A DNA stretch of 64,000 nucleotides from Streptomyces spinosus (GCF_020400655.1 NZ_JAINRC010000015.1:124001-188000); one strand, 5' to 3'. Shown: positions 52,567-61,837, numbered from the stretch's first letter. A program made the numbers and translations. The notes: a model not told the origin generated them from the sequence alone.

Positions 52567-52929
52567 TCAGGCAAGGAACCCGTGCACTCTGAGCTCGACC
52601 CGCAACGCCTCTCTGCTGTATGCCGTCCCCTCAACTAGGATTCTGCGGCAGTGGGAATCGAGAAGGTTCAGCAGATCGGCCGGGTAGCCTGCCTTTTTCG
52701 GAATATCCCAAGCGCCCTTGAGTAGTTTTTGGAGTTCCCCGCCACTCGTGCGGATCTCGATATGTGTGTCCCACTTCGGGATGTGCGTAAGTCGCCCTCT
52801 GGGTGAGCGGTTCTCGCGTGCCCTAAGTCGACTTCCGGCCAATTCTAAGGACCGTAGAGTAGCCACTTCTGCCAAGGTGAAGAGCAGGCGATCAGGGCTT
52901 TTGAAAGGTTCTCCCTGAGGGTGCGTCAT
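52567..52929 (-). CDS. Unrecognised small protein in the low-G+C island
   Basis: 120 aa from ATG 52929; the frame stays open a further 264 nt upstream, but that part is Pro/Arg-rich and unlike a protein. Features: LLFTLAEVATLRSLELAGSR then basic RLRARENRSPRGR, HIEIRTSGGELQKLLKGAWDIP, and a C-terminal helix CRRILVEGTAYSREALRVEL. No family recognised. Same strand and operon-like spacing with the 276-aa protein gene; both could be an acquired two-gene unit such as a defence or toxin-antitoxin pair, which is speculation. Confidence 0.6.
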   Translation of the reverse strand: MTHPQGEPFKSPDRLLFTLAEVATLRSLELAGSRLRARENRSPRGRLTHIPKWDTHIEIRTSGGELQKLLKGAWDIPKKAGYPADLLNLLDSHCRRILVEGTAYSREALRVELRVHGFLA

Positions 52930-53257
52930 AGCAGTAACTGTATCGAAGTCATCCTGCTTCGTCCGCTCGTTTACGTGATCCGGTCTGGCCGACAACGGTG
53001 ATGGCCCTGGCAATGGTTGAGACGAACGGGTATCGGGCCGTCTCTGGGCCGCTTGGTTAGCGGCCAAGGCTGCGACGACGTCACTCTGAGGAGGTCCGGT
53101 CTTGACCGCACCACCAGTTCTCCGATGACATGCTCGCGCTTGCCGCGGTGGACAGGCACCTCGTCCCAACTCCGCGGCGTACCGAACACGCACCCGGAAC
53201 CGTGAACACGCGCCCGAGGTCGCCGATCCGGCCGCCCCCCGGCCCTAGCATGCGGCT
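52930..53257. other. Island edge: no intact gene
   Basis: About 330 nt between the small island gene and the DHA2 exporter. Both strands have open frames of 60-97 codons with no start signal or recognisable domain; composition rises back to genome average around 53100. Probably eroded element sequence plus the exporter promoter (TAGCAT 53246-53251). Confidence 0.5.
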
Positions 53258-54607
53258 GTGGCACCGCTGCTCGCCGTGTGCGCCGGGTACTTCATGGTCA
53301 TCCTGGACGTCACGATCATCAACGTCGCCGTGCCCGCGGTGGGCCGGGAGCTGGGGGCCTCGCTCACCGGCATCCAGTGGATCACCGACGGCTACACCCT
53401 CGTCCTCGCCGGGTTCCTGATGACGGGCGGTGCGCTCGGCGACCGGCTGGGCAGCCGGCGGGTCTTCTGCGCGGGCGTGGCGCTGTTCACCGTGGCGTCG
53501 GCCGCGTGCGCGGGCGCCCCCAGTGCCCCGGCCCTCGTCGCCGCCCGGCTGGTGGAAGGGCTCGGCGCGGCACTGATCGTCCCCGGCTCGCTCGCCCTGC
53601 TCCAGGAGGCCTACCCCGAGCCGGCGGCGCGCTCGCGCGCCTTCGGGCTGTGGGGGTCGATGGCGGGGATCGCCGCCTCCGCCGGGCCCCTGCTGGGCGG
53701 GCTCCTGGTGTCCACCGTCGGCTGGCGGTGGGTGTTCCTCGTCAACGTGCCCGTCGGCGCGGCCTGCCTGGTCCTGACGGCGCGGTTCGTCGCGCCCTCG
53801 CCGCGGCACCCGGACCGGGCCGTGGACTGGCCGGCCCAGGCCGCCGTGGTGGCCGCCGTCACCCTGCTGACGGCCGCCCTGAACGAGGCCGGACGGCGCG
53901 GCTGGTCCGACCCGGCCGTCCTCGCCGGACTGGGGCTGGCGGCCCTGGCCGTGGCCGGGTTCGCGCTGCGCGAGCGGCTCGCCCGGACCCCGGCCCTCCC
54001 GCTGCGGCTGCTGCGCTCACCGGCGATGGGCGGAGCGGCCGTCGTAGGGCTCCTGTTCAACTTCGGCTTCTACGGCATGGTGTTCACCGCCAGCCTCTAC
54101 TTCCAGCACCAGCGCGGCTTCAGCGCGCTGCGGACCGGGCTGGCGCTCTTCCCGGCCGTGGCGGTGACCATGTTCGCCTCCGTCCTGTCCGGGCGGCTGA
54201 CCCGCCGTACCGGAGACCGGCCGCTGGTGGTGACCGGCATGTTCCTGGGTGCCCTGGGGCTGGCCGGCTGGGCCGCCGCCGGCGCGGATCCGGCCTACCC
54301 GCTGCTGGTGGCGCCCATGACGGCCGCCGGGTTCGGTACGTCCTTCGCCCTGACCGGCTCGACCGCCACGGTGATGGGCGCCGCGCCCCGGGCGTACGCG
54401 GGAGCCGCCTCCGCCCTGTTCAACACCACCCGACAGATCGGCAGCGCCACCGGCGTCGCACTCGGCGGCAGTCTGCTCGCGTCCAGTGCCCACTACGGCT
54501 CCGGAGTGCGCCTGGCCATGGCGGTCGGCGCGCTCGCCTACCTGCTCGCCGCGGGACTGGCCTGGCGGTGCGTGCCGGCCGGGGCGGCCCCGGCCGCCGC
54601 CCCGTGA
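53258..54607 (+). CDS. DHA2-like MFS drug exporter
   Basis: 449 aa from GTG 53258; TAGCAT is 6 nt upstream so probably leaderless. VILDVTIINVAVPAVGREL in helix 1 and GALGDRLGSRRVF in loop 2-3 identify the EmrB/QacA-type drug exporters. At 449 aa it is shorter than the 528-aa paralogue at 36929, but keeps about 13-14 helices. Substrate unknown; convergent with the decarboxylase gene. Confidence 0.92.
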   Translation: MAPLLAVCAGYFMVILDVTIINVAVPAVGRELGASLTGIQWITDGYTLVLAGFLMTGGALGDRLGSRRVFCAGVALFTVASAACAGAPSAPALVAARLVEGLGAALIVPGSLALLQEAYPEPAARSRAFGLWGSMAGIAASAGPLLGGLLVSTVGWRWVFLVNVPVGAACLVLTARFVAPSPRHPDRAVDWPAQAAVVAAVTLLTAALNEAGRRGWSDPAVLAGLGLAALAVAGFALRERLARTPALPLRLLRSPAMGGAAVVGLLFNFGFYGMVFTASLYFQHQRGFSALRTGLALFPAVAVTMFASVLSGRLTRRTGDRPLVVTGMFLGALGLAGWAAAGADPAYPLLVAPMTAAGFGTSFALTGSTATVMGAAPRAYAGAASALFNTTRQIGSATGVALGGSLLASSAHYGSGVRLAMAVGALAYLLAAGLAWRCVPAGAAPAAAP

Positions 54608-54624
54608 CGCCTTCGGCGGCCGGC

Positions 54625-56988
54625 TCAGTTCTCGCGCAGGCACTCGATCTCGTAGTCCCCGCTCTCCTCGTCGATCGTCACCCCGTGCGTCTCGCTGCGG
54701 AAACCGGGGAAGCGGCGGTCGAAGGTCTCCAGGGCCGTGAGGTAGCGCAGGAGGGGGCCGTCGGGGGCGCCGGTGGACTCGCCCGGCATGAGGACCGGGA
54801 TGCCGGGCGGGGTGACCGTGACCATCGCCGCCGCCACCCGGTGCGCCGCGTCGGCGATCCGCACCCGCTCGGTACCGCCCCGCACCAGCCGCTGGTAGCA
54901 GTGCTGCGGCGGGTGGACCGGCTCCGGGAGCTGCTGGAACGCGGTGTCCAGCAGCTCCACCAGGCGCGCGGAGCGCAGCTGCTCGTGCATCTGCCGGCAC
55001 AGCTCGCGCAGGGTCAGGCCCGAGTAGCGGCGAGGGTGCGCGGCGACGGCCTCGGGAAGGACCCGGACGAGCGGGGCGTCGGCGTCGTACAGGGCCTTGA
55101 AGTCCATCAGGGCGTCCAGCAGCGTGCCCCACTTGCCCTTCGTGATGCCCATCGAGAACAGGATCAGCGTGGTGTAGCTGTCGGTCTTCTCGACCACGAT
55201 GTTCCGGGTCGCCAGATAGGCGGTCAGCACGCGCGCCGGGATGCCCTCCTCGGCCATCTCCCCGGTCGCGGTGATGCCGGGGCAGGTCAGCGTGACCTTG
55301 ACCGGGTCCAGCATGCAGTGGCCCTCGGTCAGCCCGGGGAAGCCGTGCCAGGAGGCGCCCGGCTCCAGCAGCCAGCAGGACTGCTCCGTGCGCAGCAGCT
55401 CGGGCGGGGCCTCGTCGAAGGGCAGGCGTTCGCCGGTCGCCGGGTCGGTGACCTCCTCCGGCTGCCAGACGCCGAAGAACCACGGCGGCCGGTCCCCGGC
55501 GCCCTCCACCCGCCGGCGCAGCCGGACCATCTCCTGCCGGAAGCGGACCGCCTCCGTCACCGCCTCGTCCACCAGCCACTCGCCCTGCGGGCCGTCCATC
55601 ATCGCCGTCGCCACGTCCAGCGAGGCGATCATCGGGTACAGCGGCGAGGTGGTGCCGTGCATCATCAGGGCCTCGTTGAACCGGTCGTGCTCCACCGGCG
55701 CCCGGGGCGCGGGCCGTACGTGCACCATCGCCGACTGGGACAGCGCGGCCAGCAGCTTGTGCGTGGACTGGGTCGCGAAGACCGTCGGCCGGTCCGGCCC
55801 GGGGAAGGTGTCCGCGTCCACCGACATGCCGTACCGGCCCCGGTACAGCGGATGGAACCGGGCGTACGCGAACCAGGCCTCGTCGAAGTGCACCCGGGGC
55901 GTGCTGGCCGCTAGTGCCCGCGCGGCCGGTACGGCGGCGTAACTGAGGCCGTCGTAGGTGGAGTTGGTGAACACCGCGTACTGCGCCTCGCGGGAAACGG
56001 CCCCTTCGGCCAGCGGGTGCGCGGCGATCCGGGCCGCGATCGAGTCCGCCGCCAGCTCCGCCGGGGGCAGCGGCCCGGCGAGGCCGTACCCGTTGCGGGT
56101 GGGCACCAGGTAGACGGGCCGGGCGCCGGAGACCACCAGGCCGTGCAGCACCGACTTGTGGCAGTTGCGGTCCACCAGCGCCAGTTCGTCACGGGTGACG
56201 CTGAAGTGGCCCACCAGGCGGTTGCAGGTGGAGTCGCCGTGCAGCACGAAGTAGCTGAGGTCGGCGCCGAAGACACGGGCCGCGTTGCGCTCCGCCTCCC
56301 CGATCGGGCCGGTGTGCTCGAACAGCGAGCCCAGCTCCTCCACCGAGATCGACAGGTCCGAGCGGAGCAGCCGTTCGCCGAAGTAGTCGTGGAAGGCGCG
56401 CCCCGCGGGCGACTTGAGGAAGGCGACGCCACCGGAGTGGGCCGGGGTGTGCCAGGAGTACTCATGGGCGTCGTCGAAGCGCCGCAGCGCCCGGAAGAAC
56501 GGCGGCAGCACGTCCTCCCGGTAGGCGCGGGCCGCGCTGGTGATCCGGCCCGCGATGAACCCCGGGGTGTCCTCCAGCGGCCACACGTACCCGACGACCG
56601 TCTCCGACACCCACAGCGGCAGCTCCCGCACGCCCTCCTCGGCCATGACCAGGAACACCGGCAGGTCCCGGAACCGCCGCCCGATCCGGCGCAGCACGGC
56701 GGCCCCGCCCGGGCCACCGCCGGGGGTGCCGTCCGCCGGGGCGAGCACGGCGCCGGGACCGTCGCCGTGCCGCCGTGCCCCGTCCCCGGGCAGGTCCCAG
56801 GCGATCACGGCCGCCGCGAGACCCGCCTCGGTCCGCAGCACCGCCTCGGCGTCCTCGGCGCTGACCGCCCAGCGCACCTCGAAGCCGTCCGCCTCCACGG
56901 CGTCCCGGATCTTGCGCAGCTGCTCGGCCCCGGCGCCCTCGGCGCGCGGGTGCTGCGGTACCGCGACCAGGATCCTGCTGTCGGCCAT
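54625..56988 (-). CDS. Orn/Lys/Arg decarboxylase, PLP-dependent
   Basis: 787 aa from ATG 56988; AGGGCG upstream. Fold type I decarboxylase with N-terminal wing (1-150, including a low-complexity insert GDGARRHGDGPGAV), PLP lysine in FATQSTHKLLAALSQSA, PLP-binding VLHGDSTCNRL and HFDEAWFAYARF, and a C-terminal domain (TPPGIPVLMPGE). It produces putrescine, cadaverine or agmatine; the exact amino acid cannot be told. Lies near glnA2, whose S. coelicolor homologue consumes polyamines. The closest paralogues are biosynthetic or acid-stress enzymes. Confidence 0.92.
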   Translation of the reverse strand: MADSRILVAVPQHPRAEGAGAEQLRKIRDAVEADGFEVRWAVSAEDAEAVLRTEAGLAAAVIAWDLPGDGARRHGDGPGAVLAPADGTPGGGPGGAAVLRRIGRRFRDLPVFLVMAEEGVRELPLWVSETVVGYVWPLEDTPGFIAGRITSAARAYREDVLPPFFRALRRFDDAHEYSWHTPAHSGGVAFLKSPAGRAFHDYFGERLLRSDLSISVEELGSLFEHTGPIGEAERNAARVFGADLSYFVLHGDSTCNRLVGHFSVTRDELALVDRNCHKSVLHGLVVSGARPVYLVPTRNGYGLAGPLPPAELAADSIAARIAAHPLAEGAVSREAQYAVFTNSTYDGLSYAAVPAARALAASTPRVHFDEAWFAYARFHPLYRGRYGMSVDADTFPGPDRPTVFATQSTHKLLAALSQSAMVHVRPAPRAPVEHDRFNEALMMHGTTSPLYPMIASLDVATAMMDGPQGEWLVDEAVTEAVRFRQEMVRLRRRVEGAGDRPPWFFGVWQPEEVTDPATGERLPFDEAPPELLRTEQSCWLLEPGASWHGFPGLTEGHCMLDPVKVTLTCPGITATGEMAEEGIPARVLTAYLATRNIVVEKTDSYTTLILFSMGITKGKWGTLLDALMDFKALYDADAPLVRVLPEAVAAHPRRYSGLTLRELCRQMHEQLRSARLVELLDTAFQQLPEPVHPPQHCYQRLVRGGTERVRIADAAHRVAAAMVTVTPPGIPVLMPGESTGAPDGPLLRYLTALETFDRRFPGFRSETHGVTIDEESGDYEIECLREN

Positions 56989-57128
56989 CGCGCGCCCTCG
57001 CCTCCCCGGCGGCCACCCGGCCACCCCGCCGGAAAGTCTCGGGCGTGACCGCGGACGACGAGGGGGGCCGCGTACGGCAAACCACCGGGACGACGGAAAA
57101 CCCGGGTCGCCGCGTTGACCCCCGACGG

Positions 57129-58151
57129 TCAGCCGAGGTACGCCGGTGACACCGCCGCCGGGCTGATCCGGTGGGGCCGGCCGGAGCCGTCCGCCGGGAC
57201 CTCGTACAGGTCGGCGCCGTAGTCCCCGGGCAGTGCGTACACGAGCGTGCGGGCGTCCTTCCACACCGCCTGGTCGTCCACGCTGCGGGGCTCGGCGAGC
57301 GGGGTCTCGCGCAGTGTGCGCAGGTCCAGGACGTACAGCCGCCAGGGCGCGTCCTTCGGCAGCCCCGCGACCCGCTTCTTGTACGCGACCCGGGTGCCGT
57401 CCGGCGACAGGGACGGGCACTCCACGTTGGCGTGCAGCGTGGTGACGGTACGGCGGCGCAGGTCGCCGCGGACCAGGTACGTCCGCCCCTTGGTGGCCAG
57501 CGTCGCGTAGAAGGTGCGGTCGTCGGCCGCGAACGTCACCCCCCAGAAGTTGACGTCCGCCGCCCGGTACGGACGGCCGTCCTTGACGATCCGGAAGGCC
57601 TCCAGGGACGGGATCAGCTTCCCGGTGCGGGTGTCCACGATGGCCGCGCGCGTGGAGAAGTCCGTCCCGGCGTACGAGTCGCCGCCCACGAACGCCGTCC
57701 AGGCGGCGAAGTGCCCGGTGGGGGAGACCCGGGCGCGGGAGGGGATGCCCGGCACGTCGTAGCGGTCCACGGTCCGCAGCCGGGCGTCCAGGATCAGCGC
57801 GCGGTAGGTGTCCGACACCGGCCCGTGCACGGCCTGGAGGCACACGCCGGTGCCCGACGCGGCGTGGAACCGCAGGCACTTGAGACCGGAGGCGGTGCGC
57901 GGGGCGTCCGGGGCGGAGGCCGGGACGCTGGTCAGCTCGTCGCGGTGCGGCCCCCACGCCATGTTGCGGAACACCAGCCGCCCCGGCTCGCGCAGCGTCA
58001 CCGTCCCCGGCGTGACGCCCGGCCCGCCCGCCTGTGCGCGGTCACGGCGGTCCGCCCGCGCGGAGGCGTGCAGCACCGACGCCAGCCCGACCGCCGCCAG
58101 CACGCAGACGGCCGAGACCAGGATCAGGACGCGGGTGCGTACGGTCGTCAT
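57129..58151 (-). CDS. Exported beta-propeller protein (TolB/PD40-like)
   Basis: 340 aa from ATG 58151, overlapping the MFS stop by 4 nt. Signal anchor (VLILVSAVCVLAAVGLASVL). Several WD40-like PD repeats: RARVSPTGHFAAWTAF, GVTFAADDRTFYATLA, ECPSLSPDGTRVAYKK, DDQAVWKDARTLVYAL, each a D/G-A-x-W/Y blade pattern. Probably faces outward and binds a ligand or partner. Last gene of a three-gene operon with an exporter and a secreted phosphatase. Confidence 0.85.
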   Translation of the reverse strand: MTTVRTRVLILVSAVCVLAAVGLASVLHASARADRRDRAQAGGPGVTPGTVTLREPGRLVFRNMAWGPHRDELTSVPASAPDAPRTASGLKCLRFHAASGTGVCLQAVHGPVSDTYRALILDARLRTVDRYDVPGIPSRARVSPTGHFAAWTAFVGGDSYAGTDFSTRAAIVDTRTGKLIPSLEAFRIVKDGRPYRAADVNFWGVTFAADDRTFYATLATKGRTYLVRGDLRRRTVTTLHANVECPSLSPDGTRVAYKKRVAGLPKDAPWRLYVLDLRTLRETPLAEPRSVDDQAVWKDARTLVYALPGDYGADLYEVPADGSGRPHRISPAAVSPAYLG

Positions 58152-59401
58152 GCGGGCACCGTTCCCTTCGGGCGCAGGGTGAGGGAGAACGCGGCGCACA
58201 CGGCCAGTGCCACCGCCGCGCCCGCCAGCGCCGCCCGGTCGCCCCACACCGTCCAGGCCGCGCCGAACAGCAGCGAGCAGGCGAACCGGGTCAGCGCCTG
58301 CCCGGTCTGCACGACGGCCAGGCCGGAGGAGCGCAGCCGTTCCGGCACGCCGTCCGAGGCGGCGGCCATCAGCACCCCGTCGGTGGCGGCGTAGAAGCAG
58401 CCGTGCAGGGCGAGCACGAGGTACGGCAGGCCGGTCCCGTGCCAGGAGGCGAGCAGCAGCGCGTACACGACGAGCAGCGCGCCGTGGCCGGCCAGGAAGA
58501 CCGTCCAGCGGCCCACCCGGTCCGCGAGCCGGCCGAGCGGCACCGCCAGCAGCAGGAAGGCGGCGGCCGTGCCCAGGGGCAGCAGCGCGAACCAGCGGTC
58601 CGGGACGCCGAGGCGGCGCTGGAGCAGCAGGTAGACGAAGGAGTCGCTGACCGTGGCGAGGCCCAGCAGCAGCGCGCACACCGTGATCCGGCGCAGATCG
58701 CGGCCGCGCAGCAGGGCGAGGGCCGCCCGGACCGTCGGCCGTTGCGCCGGGACCGCGCCGCCCCGCCCGCCCGGCACGAAGAGCACCAGCACCAGCACGC
58801 CCAGCACGGCGACGCAGAAACTCACGGTGAAGACCGCGTCGTACCCGTCGACGGTGGCCCGCAGGATCAGGAAGGCCACCATCGGCCCGAGCAGGGCCCC
58901 GGCCGTGTCCATCGCCCGGTGCACCCCGAAGGCCCGCCCGCGCGTCTCCGCAGTACTCGCCAGCGAGATCAGCGCGTCCCGGGGGGCCGTGCGCAGCCCC
59001 TTGCCGGTCCGGTCGGCGGCGAGCACCAGCCCGATCGGGGTCAGCGTGTGCGCCACCAGCAGCAGCGGCTTGCACACGGCCGAGATGTCGTAGCCGAGCC
59101 CGGCGACCCACTTGTGCCGCCCGCCGCCCCGGTCGGCGAAGTGCCCGCCCACCAGGCGCACGAGCGCCGAGAACCCGTTGTAGACGCCGTCGAGCAGCCC
59201 GAAGCCCAACGGCGACAGGCCCAGGCCGGTCACCAGGTACAACGGCAGCACCGCCGTCACCATCTCCGACGAGACGTCGGTGACCAGGCTCACCGTCCCC
59301 AGCGCGAGCACGGTCGGCGCGACCGCCGCACGGCGCCGCCCGGCCGGAGGCCGGACGGCGCCCTGAGCGGACGTACTCGCACGACTGTCCGCTACGTACA
59401 C
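58148..59401 (-). CDS. MFS transporter
   Basis: 417 aa from GTG 59401, 1 nt after the phosphatase stop. Twelve helices; VSSEMVTAVLPLYLV and DRTGKGLRTAPRDALI are typical of MFS_1 members often annotated as tetracycline-type or sugar exporters. Coupled at its 3' end to the propeller gene. The operon order suggests export or import linked to the products of the secreted phosphatase. Confidence 0.9.
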   Translation of the reverse strand: MYVADSRASTSAQGAVRPPAGRRRAAVAPTVLALGTVSLVTDVSSEMVTAVLPLYLVTGLGLSPLGFGLLDGVYNGFSALVRLVGGHFADRGGGRHKWVAGLGYDISAVCKPLLLVAHTLTPIGLVLAADRTGKGLRTAPRDALISLASTAETRGRAFGVHRAMDTAGALLGPMVAFLILRATVDGYDAVFTVSFCVAVLGVLVLVLFVPGGRGGAVPAQRPTVRAALALLRGRDLRRITVCALLLGLATVSDSFVYLLLQRRLGVPDRWFALLPLGTAAAFLLLAVPLGRLADRVGRWTVFLAGHGALLVVYALLLASWHGTGLPYLVLALHGCFYAATDGVLMAAASDGVPERLRSSGLAVVQTGQALTRFACSLLFGAAWTVWGDRAALAGAAVALAVCAAFSLTLRPKGTVPA

Positions 59402-59402
59402 G

Positions 59403-60299
59403 TCAGGACGCCCAGATCCCGGTGATGTCCTTGGCGGAGGCCGCGTTGCCCGCGTGCGTGGTCAGGCCCTGGGAGTCCTCCAGGGTGCGCAGCAGGTCGT
59501 AGTGGTTGTACGTGGTCGAGGAGCTGGACCCGGCGGCGACGGGCTGCCCGTAGAACACGGTCGGGATCTTGTTGCCGCTCAGCCGGTTGTCCTCGTCGAA
59601 GGTGACGACGAGCAGGCTGTTGTGGGTCTTGGCCCAGGTCGCGTAGGCGCCCAGGTTGTTCTTCAGCCAGGTGTCACCGGTGGACACCGAGCAGTCGTGC
59701 ATGTCGCTGCACAGGTTCGGGACCACGAACGACACCTGCGGCAGCGTCGAGTAGTCCGTCGGGAACTGGGCGAACGTCTTCGCGGTCGAGGTCGGCACGT
59801 TGCTGAACCCGAACCAGGGGTTGTGCTTGCGGGCGTAGTTGCCGCTGCTGCACGTCGTGGAGCCCTGGCTGGGCAGGGTCTCGTTGTAGCTGGCCCAGGT
59901 GCGGCCGGCGGCGATCAGCTCGGACGCGAGGTTGCGCGCCGAGGAGAACCCCGGGGTGTAGCAGCTGTCGTCGGTGATGCCCTGCGTCGACCCGGAGAAC
60001 AGCGCGAAGTAGTTCGGCTGGCTGGGGTGGGTCTCGGCGTACGACTGGGTCAGGTTGGCACCCCCCGCCTTCAGCGAGTTGATGTACGGCGCGCTGGAGG
60101 AGCCGATGACCTGGCTGTAGGCGTGGTTCTCGAAGACCACGACGACCACGTGGTCCGGGCTGGGCACGGCGCCCGCGGCGTGCGCGGACCCCTCCCCGAG
60201 CCCGGTCCACAGCCCGACCGCGGCCGCGGCGAGGGCGGCCGCGGACGCCACGACGGCGCGGGCGCGGCGAAACGCCGAACGAGCAGAACTGCCGGACAC
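59403..60299 (-). CDS. Secreted phosphoesterase family acid phosphatase
   Basis: 298 aa from GTG 60299 with GGAGG 6 nt upstream. Signal peptide (AVVASAAALAAAAVGLW ... GSAHAAG). PF04185-type domain: HVVVVVFENHAYSQVIG, ETHPSQPNYFALFSGS, SFVVPNLCSDMHD and LLVVTFDEDNRLSG hold the metal and nucleophile region (acid phosphatase/phospholipase C superfamily). Likely releases phosphate outside the cell. First gene of the operon with the MFS and propeller genes. Confidence 0.9.
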   Translation of the reverse strand: MSGSSARSAFRRARAVVASAAALAAAAVGLWTGLGEGSAHAAGAVPSPDHVVVVVFENHAYSQVIGSSSAPYINSLKAGGANLTQSYAETHPSQPNYFALFSGSTQGITDDSCYTPGFSSARNLASELIAAGRTWASYNETLPSQGSTTCSSGNYARKHNPWFGFSNVPTSTAKTFAQFPTDYSTLPQVSFVVPNLCSDMHDCSVSTGDTWLKNNLGAYATWAKTHNSLLVVTFDEDNRLSGNKIPTVFYGQPVAAGSSSSTTYNHYDLLRTLEDSQGLTTHAGNAASAKDITGIWAS

Positions 60300-60426
60300 A
60301 TCAACCTCCGGGTATGGATGGGCGGCTGGCGGTGCGGACAGAGCATGCTCATGCCGACATGCCCGTAGCCCACGCCCGCCGACCCCGCGGGTGAAAACCC
60401 GGTGAACGCCGGGTACAAGCGCCCGC

Positions 60427-61317
60427 ATGGCGGACATCCTCATCGGCACCTGCGGCTGGACCGACCCGGCGCTGCTCCGGAGCGGCTGGTACCCACCCGG
60501 CCACCGGGACACCGAGAAGCGGTTGCGCCACTACGCCACGCGCTTCCCCCTCGTCGAGGCGGACTCCCCGTACTACGCCCTCCCGGCCCCGCGCACCACC
60601 GCCCTGTGGGCCGAACGCACACCTCCCGGTTTCCGATTCGACGTCAAGGCGTTCTCCCTGCTCACCGGCCACCGTACCCGCCCCGCCGCCCTGCCGCCCG
60701 ACCTGCGCGACCACCCTCGTGACGAGGCCCTGCGCAAGGAGGTCTGGACCCGCTACGCCGAAGCGCTGGCCCCGCTGCGCGACGCCGGCCGCCTGGGCAC
60801 CCTCCTCTTCCAGTACCCGCCCTCCCTCACCCCCGGCCCGCAGGCCGAGGCCTTCGTCCGCGCCGCCCGCGAACGCGCCCACGACTGGCCGTTCGCCGTC
60901 GAGTTCCGCGATCCCGCCTGGTGGCACCCCGACCGGGCGGACCGTACGGCGGCGTTCCTCGGCGACCTGGACGCGACGGCGGTGGCCACGGACACTCCCG
61001 ACGCCCCGCCGCCCGCCCCCGTCACCACCCCCCGCCTCCACCTGATCCGCTTCCACGGCCGCAGCCCTCACTGGGGAAAGGGCACGAAGGAGGAGCGCTT
61101 CCGCCACAGCTACACCGAGCAGGAACTCGCCACCTGGTTGCCTCCCGTCCGGCAGGCAGCCGCCGAGGCCGAGGAGGTGCACATCCTCTTCAACAACTGC
61201 TGCGGAGACGCGGCCCCGAGGGCGGCCCAGACCCTGCGCGACCTGCTGGCGACGGCATTCCCACACCAACTGCGCCGCGCGGAAACCCACGAGGCCCCGC
61301 ACCCGCGCCCGGCATGA
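60427..61317 (+). CDS. DUF72 family (YecE-like) protein
   Basis: 296 aa from ATG 60427. DUF72 signatures: ILIGTCGWTDPALL at the start, LVEADSPYYALP, FRFDVKAFSLLTGHR, TLLFQYPPSL, WPFAVEFRDPAWW, LHLIRFHGRS and VHILFNNCCGDAAP near the end. TIM-barrel-like fold; function unknown. Divergent from the phosphatase operon, with 127 nt between. Confidence 0.92.
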   Translation: MADILIGTCGWTDPALLRSGWYPPGHRDTEKRLRHYATRFPLVEADSPYYALPAPRTTALWAERTPPGFRFDVKAFSLLTGHRTRPAALPPDLRDHPRDEALRKEVWTRYAEALAPLRDAGRLGTLLFQYPPSLTPGPQAEAFVRAARERAHDWPFAVEFRDPAWWHPDRADRTAAFLGDLDATAVATDTPDAPPPAPVTTPRLHLIRFHGRSPHWGKGTKEERFRHSYTEQELATWLPPVRQAAAEAEEVHILFNNCCGDAAPRAAQTLRDLLATAFPHQLRRAETHEAPHPRPA

Positions 61318-61420
61318 CCGAATCCACGGCGGCGCCGACCGGGGTGGAACCGGCGCAGACGGGAGGCCATCCGGGAACCCGTGACGGCCCGCACTCGCGC
61401 ACGGCGGGAAGGGGACGTGT

Positions 61421-61505
61421 CGGGTGGTGTCCGCCCGCAGCGGCCGGCGAGAACCCCGGCACCGCACGAGCAACAGCCCGCCGGACCGAGGACGGACACC
61501 ACCCG
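61421..61505. repeat. Inverted repeat in the DUF72-glnE gap
   Basis: CGGGTGGTGTCCG (61421-61433) and CGGACACCACCCG (61493-61505) are perfect complements around a 59-nt loop. It may end transcription of the DUF72 gene. The rest of 61318-61627 shows no gene. Confidence 0.5.
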
Positions 61506-61627
61506 GCGCGGCACCGACCCCCACCCCACGGCAGGCGCGACCCGAGCCACGACTCACCCGGACGGGCCGCCGCAGGCACAGGACCCGCGACCCGAAGGCG
61601 CCCGCCGGGGTAAGCCGCGAACTTCAC

Positions 61628-61837
61628 CGGCCGGCGCCTCACCCACGGGCCGGCGCCTCACCCACGGGCCGGCACCCCCACCCACCAGACAGCGCCCCAC
61701 CCACCGGAGGGCACCCCACCCACCGGCCGGCGCCTCACCCACCAGACAGCGCCTCACCCACCAGACAGCGCCCCACCCACCGGCCGGCACCCCACCCACC
61801 GGCCGGCGCCCCACCCACCGGCCGGCACCCCAGGCAC
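61628..61837. repeat. 19-bp tandem repeat array, 11 copies
   Basis: Unit CGGCCGGCGCCTCACCCAC, 19 bp, repeated head to tail eleven times with one 20-bp copy. Two variants alternate: one beginning CGGCCGG or GGGCCGG, the other CAGACAG; positions 9 and 12 also vary. A C-rich CCACCCC tract follows to about 61923. The 19-bp period shifts frame, so it is not coding. It ends about 110 bp before the glnE promoter. Confidence 0.9.

Noticed and set aside
53017..53264. Short ORFs on both strands at the island edge
   Set aside because: No start signals, no recognisable domain, and composition changes within them.
61628..61837. CRISPR array
   Set aside because: The 19-bp units abut without spacers, so this is a tandem repeat; no cas gene nearby.
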